A DNA stretch of 64,000 nt, taken from NCBI RefSeq assembly GCF_027853965.1, contig NZ_JAQGLB010000026.1, positions 42,380-106,379 of the forward strand, written 5' to 3'. Each line of letters opens with the position of its first letter. Position 1 is the stretch's first letter. This document shows, piece by piece, positions 1 to 9,233 of the stretch. This stretch comes from Saccharopolyspora indica. GTDB lineage: Bacteria > Actinomycetota > Actinomycetes > Mycobacteriales > Pseudonocardiaceae. The notes beneath the pieces were generated by a model, which saw nothing but the letters and a program-made list of their open reading frames with translations, did no database searches and was not told the origin of the DNA. The position numbers and the translations under genes are program-made.

Positions 1-1
1 G

Positions 2-2791
2 TGGGCCGACGAACGCCCGGCCTGCGGCGGCTGCGGCTTCGCCGACCACTGCTCGTCGGCGCGCGAGGCGGACCGGGACCTGTCGCTGGTCGCCGGGATG
101 CGCGGTGAGCAGCGGCGCAAGCTGGTGACCGCCGGGCTCGGCACGATCGACGCGCTCGCCACCGCCGAACCCGCGGACCGGCCGCGCGACATGTCGGCGG
201 GCACGTTCGCGACCTTGCGCGCGCAGGCCGCCATCCAGGTGCGGCAGGACGAAACCGGGAAGCTGGCGTACGAGGTCATCGACCCGACGGCGCTGGCCGA
301 GCTGCCGCCACCGAGCCCGGGCGACGTCTTCTTCGACATGGAAGGCGACCCGTACGCGCTGGCCGGCACCGGGCTGGAGTACCTGTTCGGCGCCGTCACC
401 CCCGACCTGCGCTTCACGCCGTTCTGGGCGCACACGCGCGCCCAGGAGAAGCGCGCCTTCGAGGAGTTCGTCGACTTCGCCACCGCCCGGCTGACCGAGG
501 ACCCGGACGCGCACGTCTACCACTACGCGCCGTACGAGGTCACGGCCGTCAAGCGGCTCGCCGCGGTGCACGGAACGCGCGAGGAGGCCGTGGACGAGCT
601 GTTGCGCAGCGGCCGGATGGTCGACCTGTACGGCGTGGTGCGCAAGGCTCTGCGCGTCGGCCAGCGGTCGTACTCGATCAAGTACCTCGAACCGCTGTAC
701 ATGCCGGAATCCCGCGGCGGCGATGTGCAGACGGCCGCGTCGAGCATCGAGGCGTACGAGGACTACCTGACGCTCGCCAAGGCCGGTGACGTCGAGAAGG
801 CCGACGAGGTGCTCCGCGGCATCGCCGACTACAACGAGTACGACTGCGTGTCCACGTTGCGGCTGCTGGAATTCCTGCACCGGGTCCGCGAGGAAGCGGG
901 CATCGAGCTCGCGACCCCGGCACCGGAGTCCGAAGTGGACGCCCTGCTGCGGCGGACGGAGGAGGAAGAGGCCGCGCTGCGCCGGGCCGAGCGCGCGGCC
1001 GCGCTGGCGGCGCTGGTCGACCCGCTGCTCGACGGCCTGCCCGGCGATCCCGCCGACTTCACCCCGGACGACCGCGCTCGTGCGCTGCTCGCCGCCTCCG
1101 TCGGCTACCACCGGCGCGAGACGAACCCGGCGTGGTGGGAGTTCTTCCGGCAGCTCGCCGCACCGGTCGGCGACCTGGAGGTGGACACGACCTGCGCGGT
1201 GCCGGTGTCGGTGGCCGCGGGGGAGTGGGTGCCGCCGTCGGGGCGGCTCCGCACGGCCAAGCGCACGCTCACGGTGGCGTGCGACCCGGACCGGCCGCAC
1301 CCGTTCTCGGTCGGGGACGGCGTGCGGCTGCGCTACGGCGCCGACGCGCGGGAGGCGAAGGTCGTTGCCGCGTCGGCGGTCGAGCTGACGCTGGAGGAGA
1401 GCAGCGCACCGGACAGCACGTCGAACGAGCTGCCTGCCGCGGTCCTGCCGGGCGGCCCGGTGCGGCCGGCGCCGAAGGACGAGGCCGTGGCCGAGCTGGC
1501 CCGGCTGGTCGGGGAAACCCTCCCGCGGCTGCCCGCGCATCCGGGTGTGGACCTGCTGCGCCGGATCCCGCGGTTGCGCGGCGGCGGTGCGCTGCCCACC
1601 CCGGGCGAGGACTCGGTGGCCACCGTGATCGAGGCCGTCGACGCGCTCGACGGCTCGGTGCTCGCGGTGCAGGGCCCGCCCGGGGCCGGGAAGACGTACC
1701 TGGCGGGCAAGCTGATCGCGCACCTCGTGCGCTCCGGGCGGACGGTCGGTGTGACGTCCAACAGCCACAAGGCCGTGGAGAACGTGCTGTCCGCCGCGCT
1801 CGGCAACGCCCCGTCGATGGCGTGCGCCAAGCGGCCGCGCCGGACGCCGGACCCCGAGCTGCCGTGGGAGCAGCCGAAGACGAACAACGCGCTGGCCAAG
1901 TGGCGCGAGGAGCACGACGACGGGCATCTCGTCGGCGGCACCGCGTGGACCTTCGCCAACGCCGCCGTGCGCGAGGAACCGTTCGACGTGCTGGTGATCG
2001 ACGAGGCCGGGCAGTTCGCGCTCGCCGACGCGCTCGCCGTGTCGATGTGCGCGAAGAACCTGGTGCTGCTGGGCGATCCGCAGCAGCTGCCGCAGGTCGT
2101 GCAGGGCACGCACCCGGCGGGTGCGGAGGCCTCGGCGCTGGGGCACCTGATCGGCGAAGCGGACATCATGCCGCCCGAGCTGGGTTACTTCCTGGACCTG
2201 ACGCGGCGCATGCACCCGGCGGTGTGCGCGCCGGTTTCCCGGCTGTCGTACGCGGGTCTGCTGCACTCGCACCCGTCCGCGGACCGCTCGGTCGACGGCT
2301 TCGCCTCCGGGCTGTACCTCGCGTCGGTGGAGCACCGCGGGAACACCACGCGGTCGGTCGAGGAAGCGGCGCAGGTCGTGTCGGTGATCGAGGACCTGCA
2401 CGGGCGCACCTGGCAGGGCCGCCCGCTGACGGACGCGGACTTCCTCGTGGTGGCGCCGTACAACCTGCAGGCGCGAACGGTCACGCGCGCGCTGGCCGAC
2501 GCCGGTTTCGGCGACGTGCGCGTCGGCACGGTGGACCGGTTCCAGGGCCAGGAAGCCCCGGTGGTGGTGGCGACGATGACCTCGTCGTCGGCGATCGACC
2601 TGCCCCGCGGACTGGACTTCCTGCTGTCCCGCAACCGGTTGAACGTGGCGCTGTCGCGAGCGCAGTCGGTGGCGGTGCTGGTGTGCAGCCCGCGGCTGCT
2701 GGAGGCCGACATCCGCACGGTCGAGCAGATGCGGCTCGTCTCCGGGATGCTCGGCCTGCTGCGCGAAGCCCACCCCTGGCCCGGCCGCTGA
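2..2791 (+). CDS. RecB-like nuclease / superfamily 1 helicase fusion (5' end outside window)
   Basis: Large two-part nucleic-acid enzyme of the TM0106 RecB-like nuclease plus DNA2/NAM7-type helicase kind; the true start lies left of the window. The open frame runs from base 2. It first encodes cysteines spaced CxxCx5C (bases 23-52), as in iron-sulfur-bound RecB-like nucleases, then an RNase H-like nuclease segment with FFDMEGDP (about 330-355). The helicase half has Walker A GPPGAGKT (about 1670-1700), Walker B DEAGQ (about 2000), GDPQQLPQV (about 2075) and, near the end, VDRFQGQE and LSRAQS. These are seen directly; a DNA or RNA processing role follows from the family. The substrate is unknown. 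The helicase motifs all look intact. Confidence 0.88.
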   Translation, partial: WADERPACGGCGFADHCSSAREADRDLSLVAGMRGEQRRKLVTAGLGTIDALATAEPADRPRDMSAGTFATLRAQAAIQVRQDETGKLAYEVIDPTALAELPPPSPGDVFFDMEGDPYALAGTGLEYLFGAVTPDLRFTPFWAHTRAQEKRAFEEFVDFATARLTEDPDAHVYHYAPYEVTAVKRLAAVHGTREEAVDELLRSGRMVDLYGVVRKALRVGQRSYSIKYLEPLYMPESRGGDVQTAASSIEAYEDYLTLAKAGDVEKADEVLRGIADYNEYDCVSTLRLLEFLHRVREEAGIELATPAPESEVDALLRRTEEEEAALRRAERAAALAALVDPLLDGLPGDPADFTPDDRARALLAASVGYHRRETNPAWWEFFRQLAAPVGDLEVDTTCAVPVSVAAGEWVPPSGRLRTAKRTLTVACDPDRPHPFSVGDGVRLRYGADAREAKVVAASAVELTLEESSAPDSTSNELPAAVLPGGPVRPAPKDEAVAELARLVGETLPRLPAHPGVDLLRRIPRLRGGGALPTPGEDSVATVIEAVDALDGSVLAVQGPPGAGKTYLAGKLIAHLVRSGRTVGVTSNSHKAVENVLSAALGNAPSMACAKRPRRTPDPELPWEQPKTNNALAKWREEHDDGHLVGGTAWTFANAAVREEPFDVLVIDEAGQFALADALAVSMCAKNLVLLGDPQQLPQVVQGTHPAGAEASALGHLIGEADIMPPELGYFLDLTRRMHPAVCAPVSRLSYAGLLHSHPSADRSVDGFASGLYLASVEHRGNTTRSVEEAAQVVSVIEDLHGRTWQGRPLTDADFLVVAPYNLQARTVTRALADAGFGDVRVGTVDRFQGQEAPVVVATMTSSSAIDLPRGLDFLLSRNRLNVALSRAQSVAVLVCSPRLLEADIRTVEQMRLVSGMLGLLREAHPWPGR

Positions 2792-2839
2792 CCTGCTCCG
2801 CGGGCCGCGTCGTCGGCGCGTTGGGGTAGCTTGCCGATC

Positions 2840-3283
2840 ATGAGGATCGTGGCAGGTGTGCTCTTCTTGTCCTACCTCGTCATCGTGTTGACCTGGTGGC
2901 TCCAGTACGCCATCGCCGCGGTCTTCGTCATCAGGTTCGTCGTCACCGCCGTCCGCGGCCCCCGCGACGTCTGGCGCAGGCCTGCTCTCTGGGGACTGCT
3001 CAGCGCCGGTTCCGCGTTCGCCTTCCTGGCCACCGTCGCCTACGGGATGTCTTCGATGAAGAGCCACTTCAAGAAGGACCCCGGCGACCCGTGCCACATC
3101 GACGACGACGTGTTGGGAAATGAACCGATCCTGGACTGGCCGCTGAGCGACACCGGTTGTGGCGGGTACGAATCGGTGCCCGCCTTCGTGAACCCGGTGA
3201 TCTTCCTGTTCGCCGCGGTCCTGCTGGCATCGACGGTCGCGGTGATCACGACCTGGCGCCGGGCGCGGGCCCGGGCGGAGTAG
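2840..3283 (+). CDS. Small membrane protein, unknown function
   Basis: A 147-residue protein starting at an ATG 49 bases after the helicase stop. An in-frame TTG nine bases earlier is less likely. The N-terminus is one long hydrophobic stretch with a second segment after a short basic loop (residues about 5-65). An extracytoplasmic-looking middle has paired cysteines (PCHIDDD and DTGCGG), and a last membrane segment precedes a basic tail. This suggests three membrane spans with a short, possibly disulfide-bonded, external loop. I do not recognise the family. A strong hairpin overlaps its stop codon. Confidence 0.6.
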   Translation: MRIVAGVLFLSYLVIVLTWWLQYAIAAVFVIRFVVTAVRGPRDVWRRPALWGLLSAGSAFAFLATVAYGMSSMKSHFKKDPGDPCHIDDDVLGNEPILDWPLSDTGCGGYESVPAFVNPVIFLFAAVLLASTVAVITTWRRARARAE

Positions 3284-3296
3284 CCGGGCCCGCGCC
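3262..3296 (+). terminator. Hairpin overlapping the stop of the small membrane protein gene
   Basis: Perfect 13-bp stem (3262-3274 with 3284-3296) and a 9-base loop containing the stop codon. There is no U-tract, which is usual for high-GC actinobacterial terminators. Confidence 0.55.
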
Positions 3297-3304
3297 GACC
3301 AGGA

Positions 3305-3545
3305 TCAGGGAACCGGTGCCGCTCGGCGGGGCAGGCGCGTCGAACTCGCGGCTTCCCGGACGTCGTCGTCGGGGTGTTCGCGCAGCGCCAGGATTCGGTC
3401 GGTTCAGCCCGATCGGCGGGCGGTCGCGGTGAGGATGCGGATGGCCAGCAGGCCGGGGATCGATCCGCGCTGCCGGTGCAGGTGGTCGGTGACCGCCGCG
3501 CGGGCAGTCCAGGATCGCGCACGCCATCGCCCCGGATCCCGGGAT
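3305..3545 (-). pseudogene. Possible decayed HEAT-repeat-like gene remnant
   Basis: Read on the minus strand, one frame gives protein-like text in two pieces separated by an in-frame TGA: first ARAAVTDHLHRQRGSIPGLL followed by AIRILTATA, then ILALREHPDDDVREAAS, ending in TGA at 3305-3307. The pattern of helices with HPDDDVREAA resembles HEAT-type repeats. No start codon or ribosome site is evident, and the upstream part is lost. I read this as the tail of a broken gene. The base for this is pattern recognition only. Confidence 0.3.
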
Positions 3546-3625
3546 CTCCGCCGCGCTGACAAGGGATCGATAATACCTGTTGCTTCAGTGGAGAACGAAA
3601 TTAATCCCGGGTCGGGAAAGCCCGA

Positions 3626-3652
3626 AGGCCCGCCGAGGAGCTCGGCGGGCCT
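3626..3652 (-). terminator. Terminator of the C39-like peptidase gene
   Basis: Perfect 11-bp stem (3626-3636 with 3642-3652), loop GGAGC, lying 17 bases after the stop of the minus-strand peptidase gene. Confidence 0.7.
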
Positions 3653-3668
3653 ACGGGGTGGGGGAGCG

Positions 3669-4598
3669 TCAGGCGGTGTAGCCCTTGGGCTTGATCAGCG
3701 ACGCCAGCTGGTCGAGGCTCAGCCAGTAGTCCTCGATGCCGCTGAAGTTGGCCGGGTCGGCGATGTGGACCGTCTTGTTCGCCGCGTCGTAGCCGGCGAT
3801 CGTCACGTAGTGGTAGATCGTCTGGCCGGACGGGTAGCCGGGCGGCTGGTTGCCGGGGGTCGCCACGATGTTGGCCACCATGGCCTTGTCCTGGTCGATG
3901 TTGCGGACGACGTCCGACCACAGCTGGTCGGTCAGCTCCGGGGTGAGCTGCTTGTCGCTCCAGTCGCGGGCGATGTAGCCGCCCTTGTCGCCGAGCTTCT
4001 CGTTGAGGCCGTCGACGATCTGGTGGATGGTGTCCGTGCCGTTCTCGGTGGTGCCGAGGTCGGCGGCGAGCGCGGCCTGGTCGGGCAGGGCGTCGGTCTG
4101 GCTGGACAGCGCGATGCGGGTCGCGGTCGGGCCGCACCAGTAGCTGGTCTGCTGCGCCTGGTAGTCGAGGTCGAGGGACTTCGAGACCGGCTTCGGCGGC
4201 TCCTGCGGGGCGGGGGCCTCAGCGGGGGCCGGTGCCGGCGGGAGCTCCGCGGCGGGCGGGGCCTGCGGGGCGGCCAGGGGTGCCTGGGCCGGGGCTTCGG
4301 CGGCGGGGGCCGCGGCGGGAGCCGGCAGCGGGGCTTCGTTGTCCACGGCGCGGACCTGGGCCGTCGTGGGTTCCGGTTCCGAACCGGCGCCCGCCACCAG
4401 GGGCTGGCCGACCAGCACGATCGCGCCGCCCGCGACGACCACCGGGAGGACCTTGCCGGACACCCGGCGGGCCCGGGAGCCGCCTGCGTTCTTGCCGAAC
4501 TTGTCAACGAGTGCGCGGACCTTGGTCTTCGGGGTGTGGCCCGCGTTGCGAAGCTTCTGCACGTGCGCCTTTCGACGTCGGGGAGATCCGGTCGGCAC
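3669..4598 (-). CDS. Membrane-anchored C39-like peptidase domain protein
   Basis: 309 residues from a GTG start. A basic cytoplasmic N-terminus (about 45 residues) is followed by one hydrophobic segment (VLPVVVAGGAIVLVG). A long Ala/Pro-rich linker (about residues 80-145) then leads to a C-terminal peptidase_C39_2-type domain. The domain begins SYWCGPTATRIAL, whose Cys is the expected nucleophile, and contains YHYVTIAGYD with the likely catalytic His, then HIADPANF. The layout indicates an exported, membrane-tethered cysteine peptidase facing the wall. The substrate is unknown. It is followed by a clean terminator and is probably a single-gene unit. Confidence 0.8.
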   Translation of the reverse strand: MPTGSPRRRKAHVQKLRNAGHTPKTKVRALVDKFGKNAGGSRARRVSGKVLPVVVAGGAIVLVGQPLVAGAGSEPEPTTAQVRAVDNEAPLPAPAAAPAAEAPAQAPLAAPQAPPAAELPPAPAPAEAPAPQEPPKPVSKSLDLDYQAQQTSYWCGPTATRIALSSQTDALPDQAALAADLGTTENGTDTIHQIVDGLNEKLGDKGGYIARDWSDKQLTPELTDQLWSDVVRNIDQDKAMVANIVATPGNQPPGYPSGQTIYHYVTIAGYDAANKTVHIADPANFSGIEDYWLSLDQLASLIKPKGYTA

Positions 4599-4648
4599 CG
4601 CCGGGGGTGCGGTTGCCGTCGTGACCGGATCGTGATTCAGCCTCCAGC

Positions 4649-4677
4649 AACGTAACTGAGAGTCATGCTCGCTTCAA
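4649..4677 (-). promoter_or_regulatory. Candidate promoter of the C39-like peptidase gene
   Basis: Minus strand TTGAAG, 17-base spacer, TACGTT (-10 of the TAnnnT type), 50-80 bases upstream of the GTG start. Sequence match only. Confidence 0.35.
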
Positions 4678-5024
4678 TGTATGCCCTGATCGGGTCAGCG
4701 TTTGGGGCTTGACGACTCCGCTGGGTAACCGTTTGCGTCCGTCGGTGGAAAACCGCCGCGCCGCGCCGAGTGGATCTCGGGCGCGGAATCCGCATCGGGG
4801 TCATCGGTGCTGGTGAGCGAAGTGCGGATCCGATGCCGTGCGGGCCCGGCGGGCCGAGATCGGATTCCGGTCGATCACCGTCGGTGAAGATCGGCGGGAG
4901 CGCCATCGTGAGCCTGGGCACAGGGCGCCGGAACGATCAGCGTCGTGGCTGCTCGCGGAGTGCTCGCGGTGCCGGCGGATAGACTGGGCCCGGGTGGATT
5001 GATCTCCGATGCGGGCGGTGACCG
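4678..5024. other. Intergenic region between divergent peptidase and GntR genes
   Basis: About 350 bases with no credible gene. A TAGACT -10-like hexamer at 4980-4985, about 40 bases before the regulator start, may serve the GntR gene, but no good -35 partner is present. Nothing else stands out. Confidence 0.5.
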
Positions 5025-5780
5025 GTGGCCGTTGATGCGATGGACGTCGCCGCGCTGTTCCACGACAGCCGCCGCGAGTCCGCGCCCGCCTACCGCCGCC
5101 TCAAGGACGTGCTCATCGAGCAGATCGGCACCGGGCGGTGGCCCGAGGGCGAGCTGCTGCCTTCGGAGAGCCAGCTGGTCAGCGCCCTGGGTCTGTCGCG
5201 GATGACGATCAACCGGGCGCTGCGCGAGCTGAGCGCGGAGGGGCTCGTCGTGCGGCTGGCCGGGGTGGGCACCTTCGTCGCCGAGCGCAAGAGCAGCTCG
5301 GCGTTGTACGAGGTGCGCAACATCGCCGACGAGGTGCAGCGGCGCGGGCACCGGCACCGGACCGACGTCGTGCTGCTCCGGGCCGAGCCCGCCGACCTGC
5401 GCGCGCACCGGTTGTTCGGGATCGCCGAGGGGCGGCCGGTCTTCCACTCGGTGGTGGTGCACTTCGAGGACGGCGTCGCGATCCAGCTGGAGGACCGCCA
5501 CGTCAGCCCCGAGCTCGCTCCCGACTACCTCGACCAGGACTTCACCGCGCAGACGCCGAACAGCTACCTGTCGCGGATCGCGCCGCTGGGCAAGGGCGAG
5601 CACGTCGTCGAGGCGGTGCTGGGCAGCGCGGAGGACTGCGCGCTGCTGGGCGTCGAGGGTTCCGAGCCGTGCCTGCTGATCCACCGGCGCACCTGGTCGG
5701 AGGGGCGGCTCGTCAGCTCTGCGCGGCTGTTGCATCCTGGATCGCGGTTCCGGCTCGAAGGAACCTTCGACGCGAGCTGA
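5025..5780 (+). CDS. GntR/HutC-family transcriptional regulator
   Basis: 251 residues from GTG; an ATG five codons in is an alternative start. The winged helix is at residues about 20-85 (AYRRLKDVLIEQIG, then LLPSESQLVSALGLSRMTIN and LRELSAEGLV). A C-terminal UTRA ligand-binding domain follows (GRPVFHSVVVHFEDGVAIQLEDRHV). This is the usual HutC-type layout and length. Family members bind TATAC-type palindromes and release them when a small effector binds UTRA. A matching palindrome lies in the promoter of the next gene, so the regulator probably controls the permease 217 bases downstream. The effector is unknown; histidine, urocanate or another amino-acid-derived compound would fit. Confidence 0.88.
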   Translation: MAVDAMDVAALFHDSRRESAPAYRRLKDVLIEQIGTGRWPEGELLPSESQLVSALGLSRMTINRALRELSAEGLVVRLAGVGTFVAERKSSSALYEVRNIADEVQRRGHRHRTDVVLLRAEPADLRAHRLFGIAEGRPVFHSVVVHFEDGVAIQLEDRHVSPELAPDYLDQDFTAQTPNSYLSRIAPLGKGEHVVEAVLGSAEDCALLGVEGSEPCLLIHRRTWSEGRLVSSARLLHPGSRFRLEGTFDAS

Positions 5781-5869
5781 TCGCGCGCGGAAAACCCCTG
5801 GTCATCACCCGGAAACGTTGGTGTTAGTCATCGAGTGCGCGGTGCCCCGGTCGATGCCGGATCCGACTC

Positions 5870-5898
5870 TTGACGAGCTGTATATACAGCACTATACA
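5870..5898 (+). promoter_or_regulatory. Promoter of the amino-acid permease gene
   Basis: TTGACG (5870-5875), spacer of exactly 17, TATACA (5893-5898): a good vegetative-sigma promoter about 100 bases before the permease start. The spacer is almost filled by a palindromic operator. Confidence 0.65.
5877..5890. promoter_or_regulatory. HutC-type operator inside the promoter spacer
   Basis: GCTGTATATACAGC is a perfect 14-bp palindrome with the TATAC core typical of GntR/HutC binding sites. It sits between -35 and -10, where a bound repressor would block RNA polymerase. The cognate regulator is probably encoded at 5025-5780. Confidence 0.65.
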
Positions 5899-5996
5899 TA
5901 TCGCACCGCTCGGATTGTGCTCCCGGGCACAGCCAGGGCAGGGCAGCAGCCCGGTCGCGACGGAGGGGACGACGTGGTTCCCGCAGGGAGGAACAG

Positions 5997-7388
5997 GTGA
6001 GAAAAGGCGCGGCGGCACTGAGCCGGGGCCTCACGGCACGGCACATCCGCTTCATCGCCCTCGGCTCGGCCATCGGGACCGGCCTCTTCTACGGCTCGTC
6101 GGAGGCGATCAGCCAGGCCGGGCCATCGGCGCTGCTGGCCTACCTCATCGGCGGCGCGGTGGTGTTCGTGGTGCTGCGGGCGCTCGGCGAGATGGCCGTG
6201 GCCGACCCGGTGCCCGGTTCGTTCGGCGAGTACGCCAGCAGGCACCTGGGGCGCCTGCCGGGCTTCCTGACCGGCTGGACCTACACCTTCGAGATGATCA
6301 TCGTCTGCATCGCCGACGTCACCGCGCTGGCGGTCTACATGGGGTTCTGGTTCCCCGACGTGCCCAGGTGGGTCTGGGTGCTGGCCACCCTGTTCGTCAT
6401 CGGCGCGGTGAACCTGGCCAGCGTCAAGGTCTTCGGCGAGCTGGAGTTCTGGTTCTCGGTGATCAAGGTCGCCGCGATCATCGCGATGATCATCGGCGGC
6501 GCCGCGGTGCTGGTCTTCGGCTTCAGCGCCGGTCAGGCCGAGCCGGCGGTGAGCAACCTCTGGACCAACGGCGGCATGTTCCCCAACGGGTTCGAGGGCT
6601 TCCTGCTGTCCTTCGCCGTGGTGATGTTCGCCTTCGGCGGCACCGAGATCATCGGGGTCACCGCGGGGGAGGCCGCCGACCCGGAGAAGACCATCCCGCG
6701 CGCGGTGAACACCGTCCCGGTGCGCGTCCTGCTGTTCTACGTGCTCACCCTCGGCGTGATCATGTCGATCACCCCGTGGCAGTCGATCAGCTCCTCGGGT
6801 AGCCCGTTCGTGGAGATCTTCCAGAGCCTGGGCCTGACGTCGGCGGCGACGGTGCTCAACGTCGTGGTGATCACCGCCGCGCTCTCGGCGATCAACAGCG
6901 ACATCTTCGGCGCGGGCCGGATGCTGTTCGGCATGGTCGAGCGCGGTCAGGCACCGGCGATCATGGGCCGGGTCTCGCGCAACGGCGTGCCGTGGATGAC
7001 GGTGGTCATCATGACCGGTGCGCTGCTGGTCGGCGTGGTGCTCAACTACGCCATCCCGGAGAACGTCTTCACCGTCATCGCCTCGATCGCGACCTTCGCG
7101 ACGGTCTGGGTGTGGCTGATGATCATGCTCTCGCACTACCGGGCCCGCCGGGCGATGAGCGCCGAGGAGGCCGCCGCGCTGAAGTTCCCGTCGCCGCTGT
7201 GGCCCTACGCCCAGATCGCGGCGATCGCCTTCCTGGTCTTCATCTTCGTGCTGCTGGCCTTCTCCGCGGACACCCGCGTGGCGCTGCTCGTCGGCGCGGC
7301 GTGGCTCGCGCTGCTGACGCTCTGCTACTGGCTGGGCGTGGCCCGGCGCCCTTCCGGTGACCGGGCGGCCGAGGTGGAGGTGAGCTGA
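5997..7388 (+). CDS. Amino-acid permease (AAT/APC family)
   Basis: 463 residues from GTG with a good ribosome site (ggagg) just upstream. The N-terminal signature RHIRFIALGSAIGTGLF is that of the amino-acid transporter (AAT) branch of the APC superfamily. About 12 hydrophobic helices follow, with FAFGGTEIIGVTAGEA and DPEKTIPRAVNTVPVR, both characteristic. It should be a proton-coupled importer in the cytoplasmic membrane. The substrate cannot be read from sequence; basic or aromatic amino acids are common in this branch. It is probably repressed by the upstream HutC-type regulator. Confidence 0.87.
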   Translation: MRKGAAALSRGLTARHIRFIALGSAIGTGLFYGSSEAISQAGPSALLAYLIGGAVVFVVLRALGEMAVADPVPGSFGEYASRHLGRLPGFLTGWTYTFEMIIVCIADVTALAVYMGFWFPDVPRWVWVLATLFVIGAVNLASVKVFGELEFWFSVIKVAAIIAMIIGGAAVLVFGFSAGQAEPAVSNLWTNGGMFPNGFEGFLLSFAVVMFAFGGTEIIGVTAGEAADPEKTIPRAVNTVPVRVLLFYVLTLGVIMSITPWQSISSSGSPFVEIFQSLGLTSAATVLNVVVITAALSAINSDIFGAGRMLFGMVERGQAPAIMGRVSRNGVPWMTVVIMTGALLVGVVLNYAIPENVFTVIASIATFATVWVWLMIMLSHYRARRAMSAEEAAALKFPSPLWPYAQIAAIAFLVFIFVLLAFSADTRVALLVGAAWLALLTLCYWLGVARRPSGDRAAEVEVS

Positions 7389-7585
7389 GGCGGCGCCGAA
7401 CCGCGGAACGTCCGGGCCGGTCCGGGCGGGGATCATCGAATTCCCGCCCGGATCGGGCGTTTCGGGGCCTTCGGCCGGCCTGGGTGTCTGCCATTCCGGA
7501 CAGCGGCCACCGGACGGGCGTTGCCCCCGGCATCCGCGCGGCGGCTAATGGAACCGGCCGAGATCCGCGAGGTGAGGAGTGGCGC

Positions 7586-8953
7586 ATGGCGGCGTTGCAG
7601 GTCGAGCGGAGGTCGATCGACCCGGTCCCGGACGGCGAGCGGCACGGCAGCCCGCGCAGCCTGTTCACGCTGTGGTTCGCCGGGAACATGCAGATCACCT
7701 CGGCGGTGACCGGTGCGCTGACCGTGCTCGTCGGGCTGCACCCGCTGTGGGCGCTGGTGGCCATCGCGCTGGGCAACGCGCTCGGCGGCGTCCCGATGGC
7801 GCTGCACGCGGCGCAGGGGCCGAAGCTCGGCATCCCGCAGATGATCCAGAGCCGGGCGCAGTTCGGCGTGCACGGCGCGGTGCTGCCGCTGGTGCTCGTG
7901 GTGCTGATGTACCTGGGCTACTTCGCCAGCGGCAACGTGCTGGGCGGTCAGGCCCTCGCCGCGATCACCCGGTTGCCGGTGGACCTCAGCATCGTGCTCT
8001 ACGCGGCGCTGTCGGCGCTGATCGCGGTCGTCGGGTACCGGCTCATCCACCGGTTCGGCTGGCTGGCGTCGCTGCTGTCGGTCGTGGTGTTCGCGTACCT
8101 GACCGTCCGGCTGGTCGGCGCGCACGACCTCGGGCCGGTGCTGGCGGAGCCGGAGCTGGACGTGCCCGCGTTCCTGCTCGCGCTGTCGCTGACCGCGTCG
8201 TGGCAGCTCACCTTCGGCCCCTACGTCGCCGACACCTCCCGCTACCTGCCCGCGAGCACCTCGATCCGGGCGACGTTCTGGTGGACCTACGGCGGCACCG
8301 CGCTCGGCGCGACGTGGGCGATGTCCTTCGGCGCGCTGGCCTACGCGGTCGCGGGTGAGCGGTTCAAGGGCCACGAGGTCGGCTACGTGGTGGGGCTGGG
8401 CGGTGAAGCGCTGGTGCTGCCGCTGCTGCTGGCGATCGCGCTGGGCAAGCTCACGATCAACGTGCTCAACATCTACGGCGGGTACATGACGGTGGCCACC
8501 ACGATGACCGCCTTCACCCGCCGGGCGGGGCTGTCACCGGCGGTGCGGATCGGCTACATCGCGCTCGTCGGCGTGCTGGGCGGGGTGCTGGCCGTGCTGG
8601 GGCGCGGTGATTTCCTGGCGAACTTCGTGCTGTTCCTGCACTTCCTGCTCTACTTCCTGACGCCGTGGAGCGCGATCAACCTGGTCGACTTCTACTTCCT
8701 GCGCAAGGAGCGCTACGACCTGGACGCGATGTACGACCCGGACGGCGCCTACGGTCGCTGGTGCGCTCCGGCGCTGATCGCCTACTTCGCCGGTATCGCG
8801 GTGCAGATCCCGTTCTCCCATGTGGACGGTGTGTTCACCGGTTTCGCGGTGCCGCTGCTCGGCGGCGCTGACGTCGCCTGGCTGCTCGGGCTGGCGGTTC
8901 CCGGCGCGATCTACTGGGCCGCCATGCGCAACCGCCTCGGCTTGCGCACCTGA
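7586..8953 (+). CDS. NCS1-family nucleobase/cation symporter
   Basis: 455 residues. The start is ATG at 7586, preceded by gaggtgaggag; an earlier in-frame ATG has no ribosome site. Twelve membrane segments. SLFTLWFAGNMQITSAVTGAL near the N-terminus and the tail region PWSAINLVDFYFLRK are typical of the nucleobase:cation symporter-1 (purine/cytosine permease) family. It should import cytosine, purine, allantoin or a related compound with H+ or Na+. It lies about 200 bases after the amino-acid permease in the same direction and may share its transcription, which would suggest uptake of nitrogen compounds. Confidence 0.85.
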   Translation: MAALQVERRSIDPVPDGERHGSPRSLFTLWFAGNMQITSAVTGALTVLVGLHPLWALVAIALGNALGGVPMALHAAQGPKLGIPQMIQSRAQFGVHGAVLPLVLVVLMYLGYFASGNVLGGQALAAITRLPVDLSIVLYAALSALIAVVGYRLIHRFGWLASLLSVVVFAYLTVRLVGAHDLGPVLAEPELDVPAFLLALSLTASWQLTFGPYVADTSRYLPASTSIRATFWWTYGGTALGATWAMSFGALAYAVAGERFKGHEVGYVVGLGGEALVLPLLLAIALGKLTINVLNIYGGYMTVATTMTAFTRRAGLSPAVRIGYIALVGVLGGVLAVLGRGDFLANFVLFLHFLLYFLTPWSAINLVDFYFLRKERYDLDAMYDPDGAYGRWCAPALIAYFAGIAVQIPFSHVDGVFTGFAVPLLGGADVAWLLGLAVPGAIYWAAMRNRLGLRT

Positions 8954-9233
8954 GGCGCCGCCCGCGCCACCGCCGATCGGGTGGTGCCTCCGGTTCACGT
9001 GGAGTTCCACATCTGACCACAGTGGACGTACCGGGATGCGTCCGATTCATCCTGCGATGGCCTCTCGATCACTCTTTTGGTGGGTTCGGAGTGACGGGGA
9101 TGTGTTGTGTGGTGGGGAAGAGCGGGATCTGGCGAGAAGTGGTCGGCGGGGTTCTCCGGGCGGCAGCCGTCGGTCAAGGTTGTGGATCAACAGCGGTGTC
9201 CGGCCGTCCCGCGAACAGCGGATGGAGGTGTCG

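Noticed and set aside
9017..9025. CCACAGTGG, also at 14748-14756 and 38693-38701
   Set aside because: Three copies of a 9-base word in 64 kb, one of them inside a gene; not enough above chance, and no consistent position relative to promoters.
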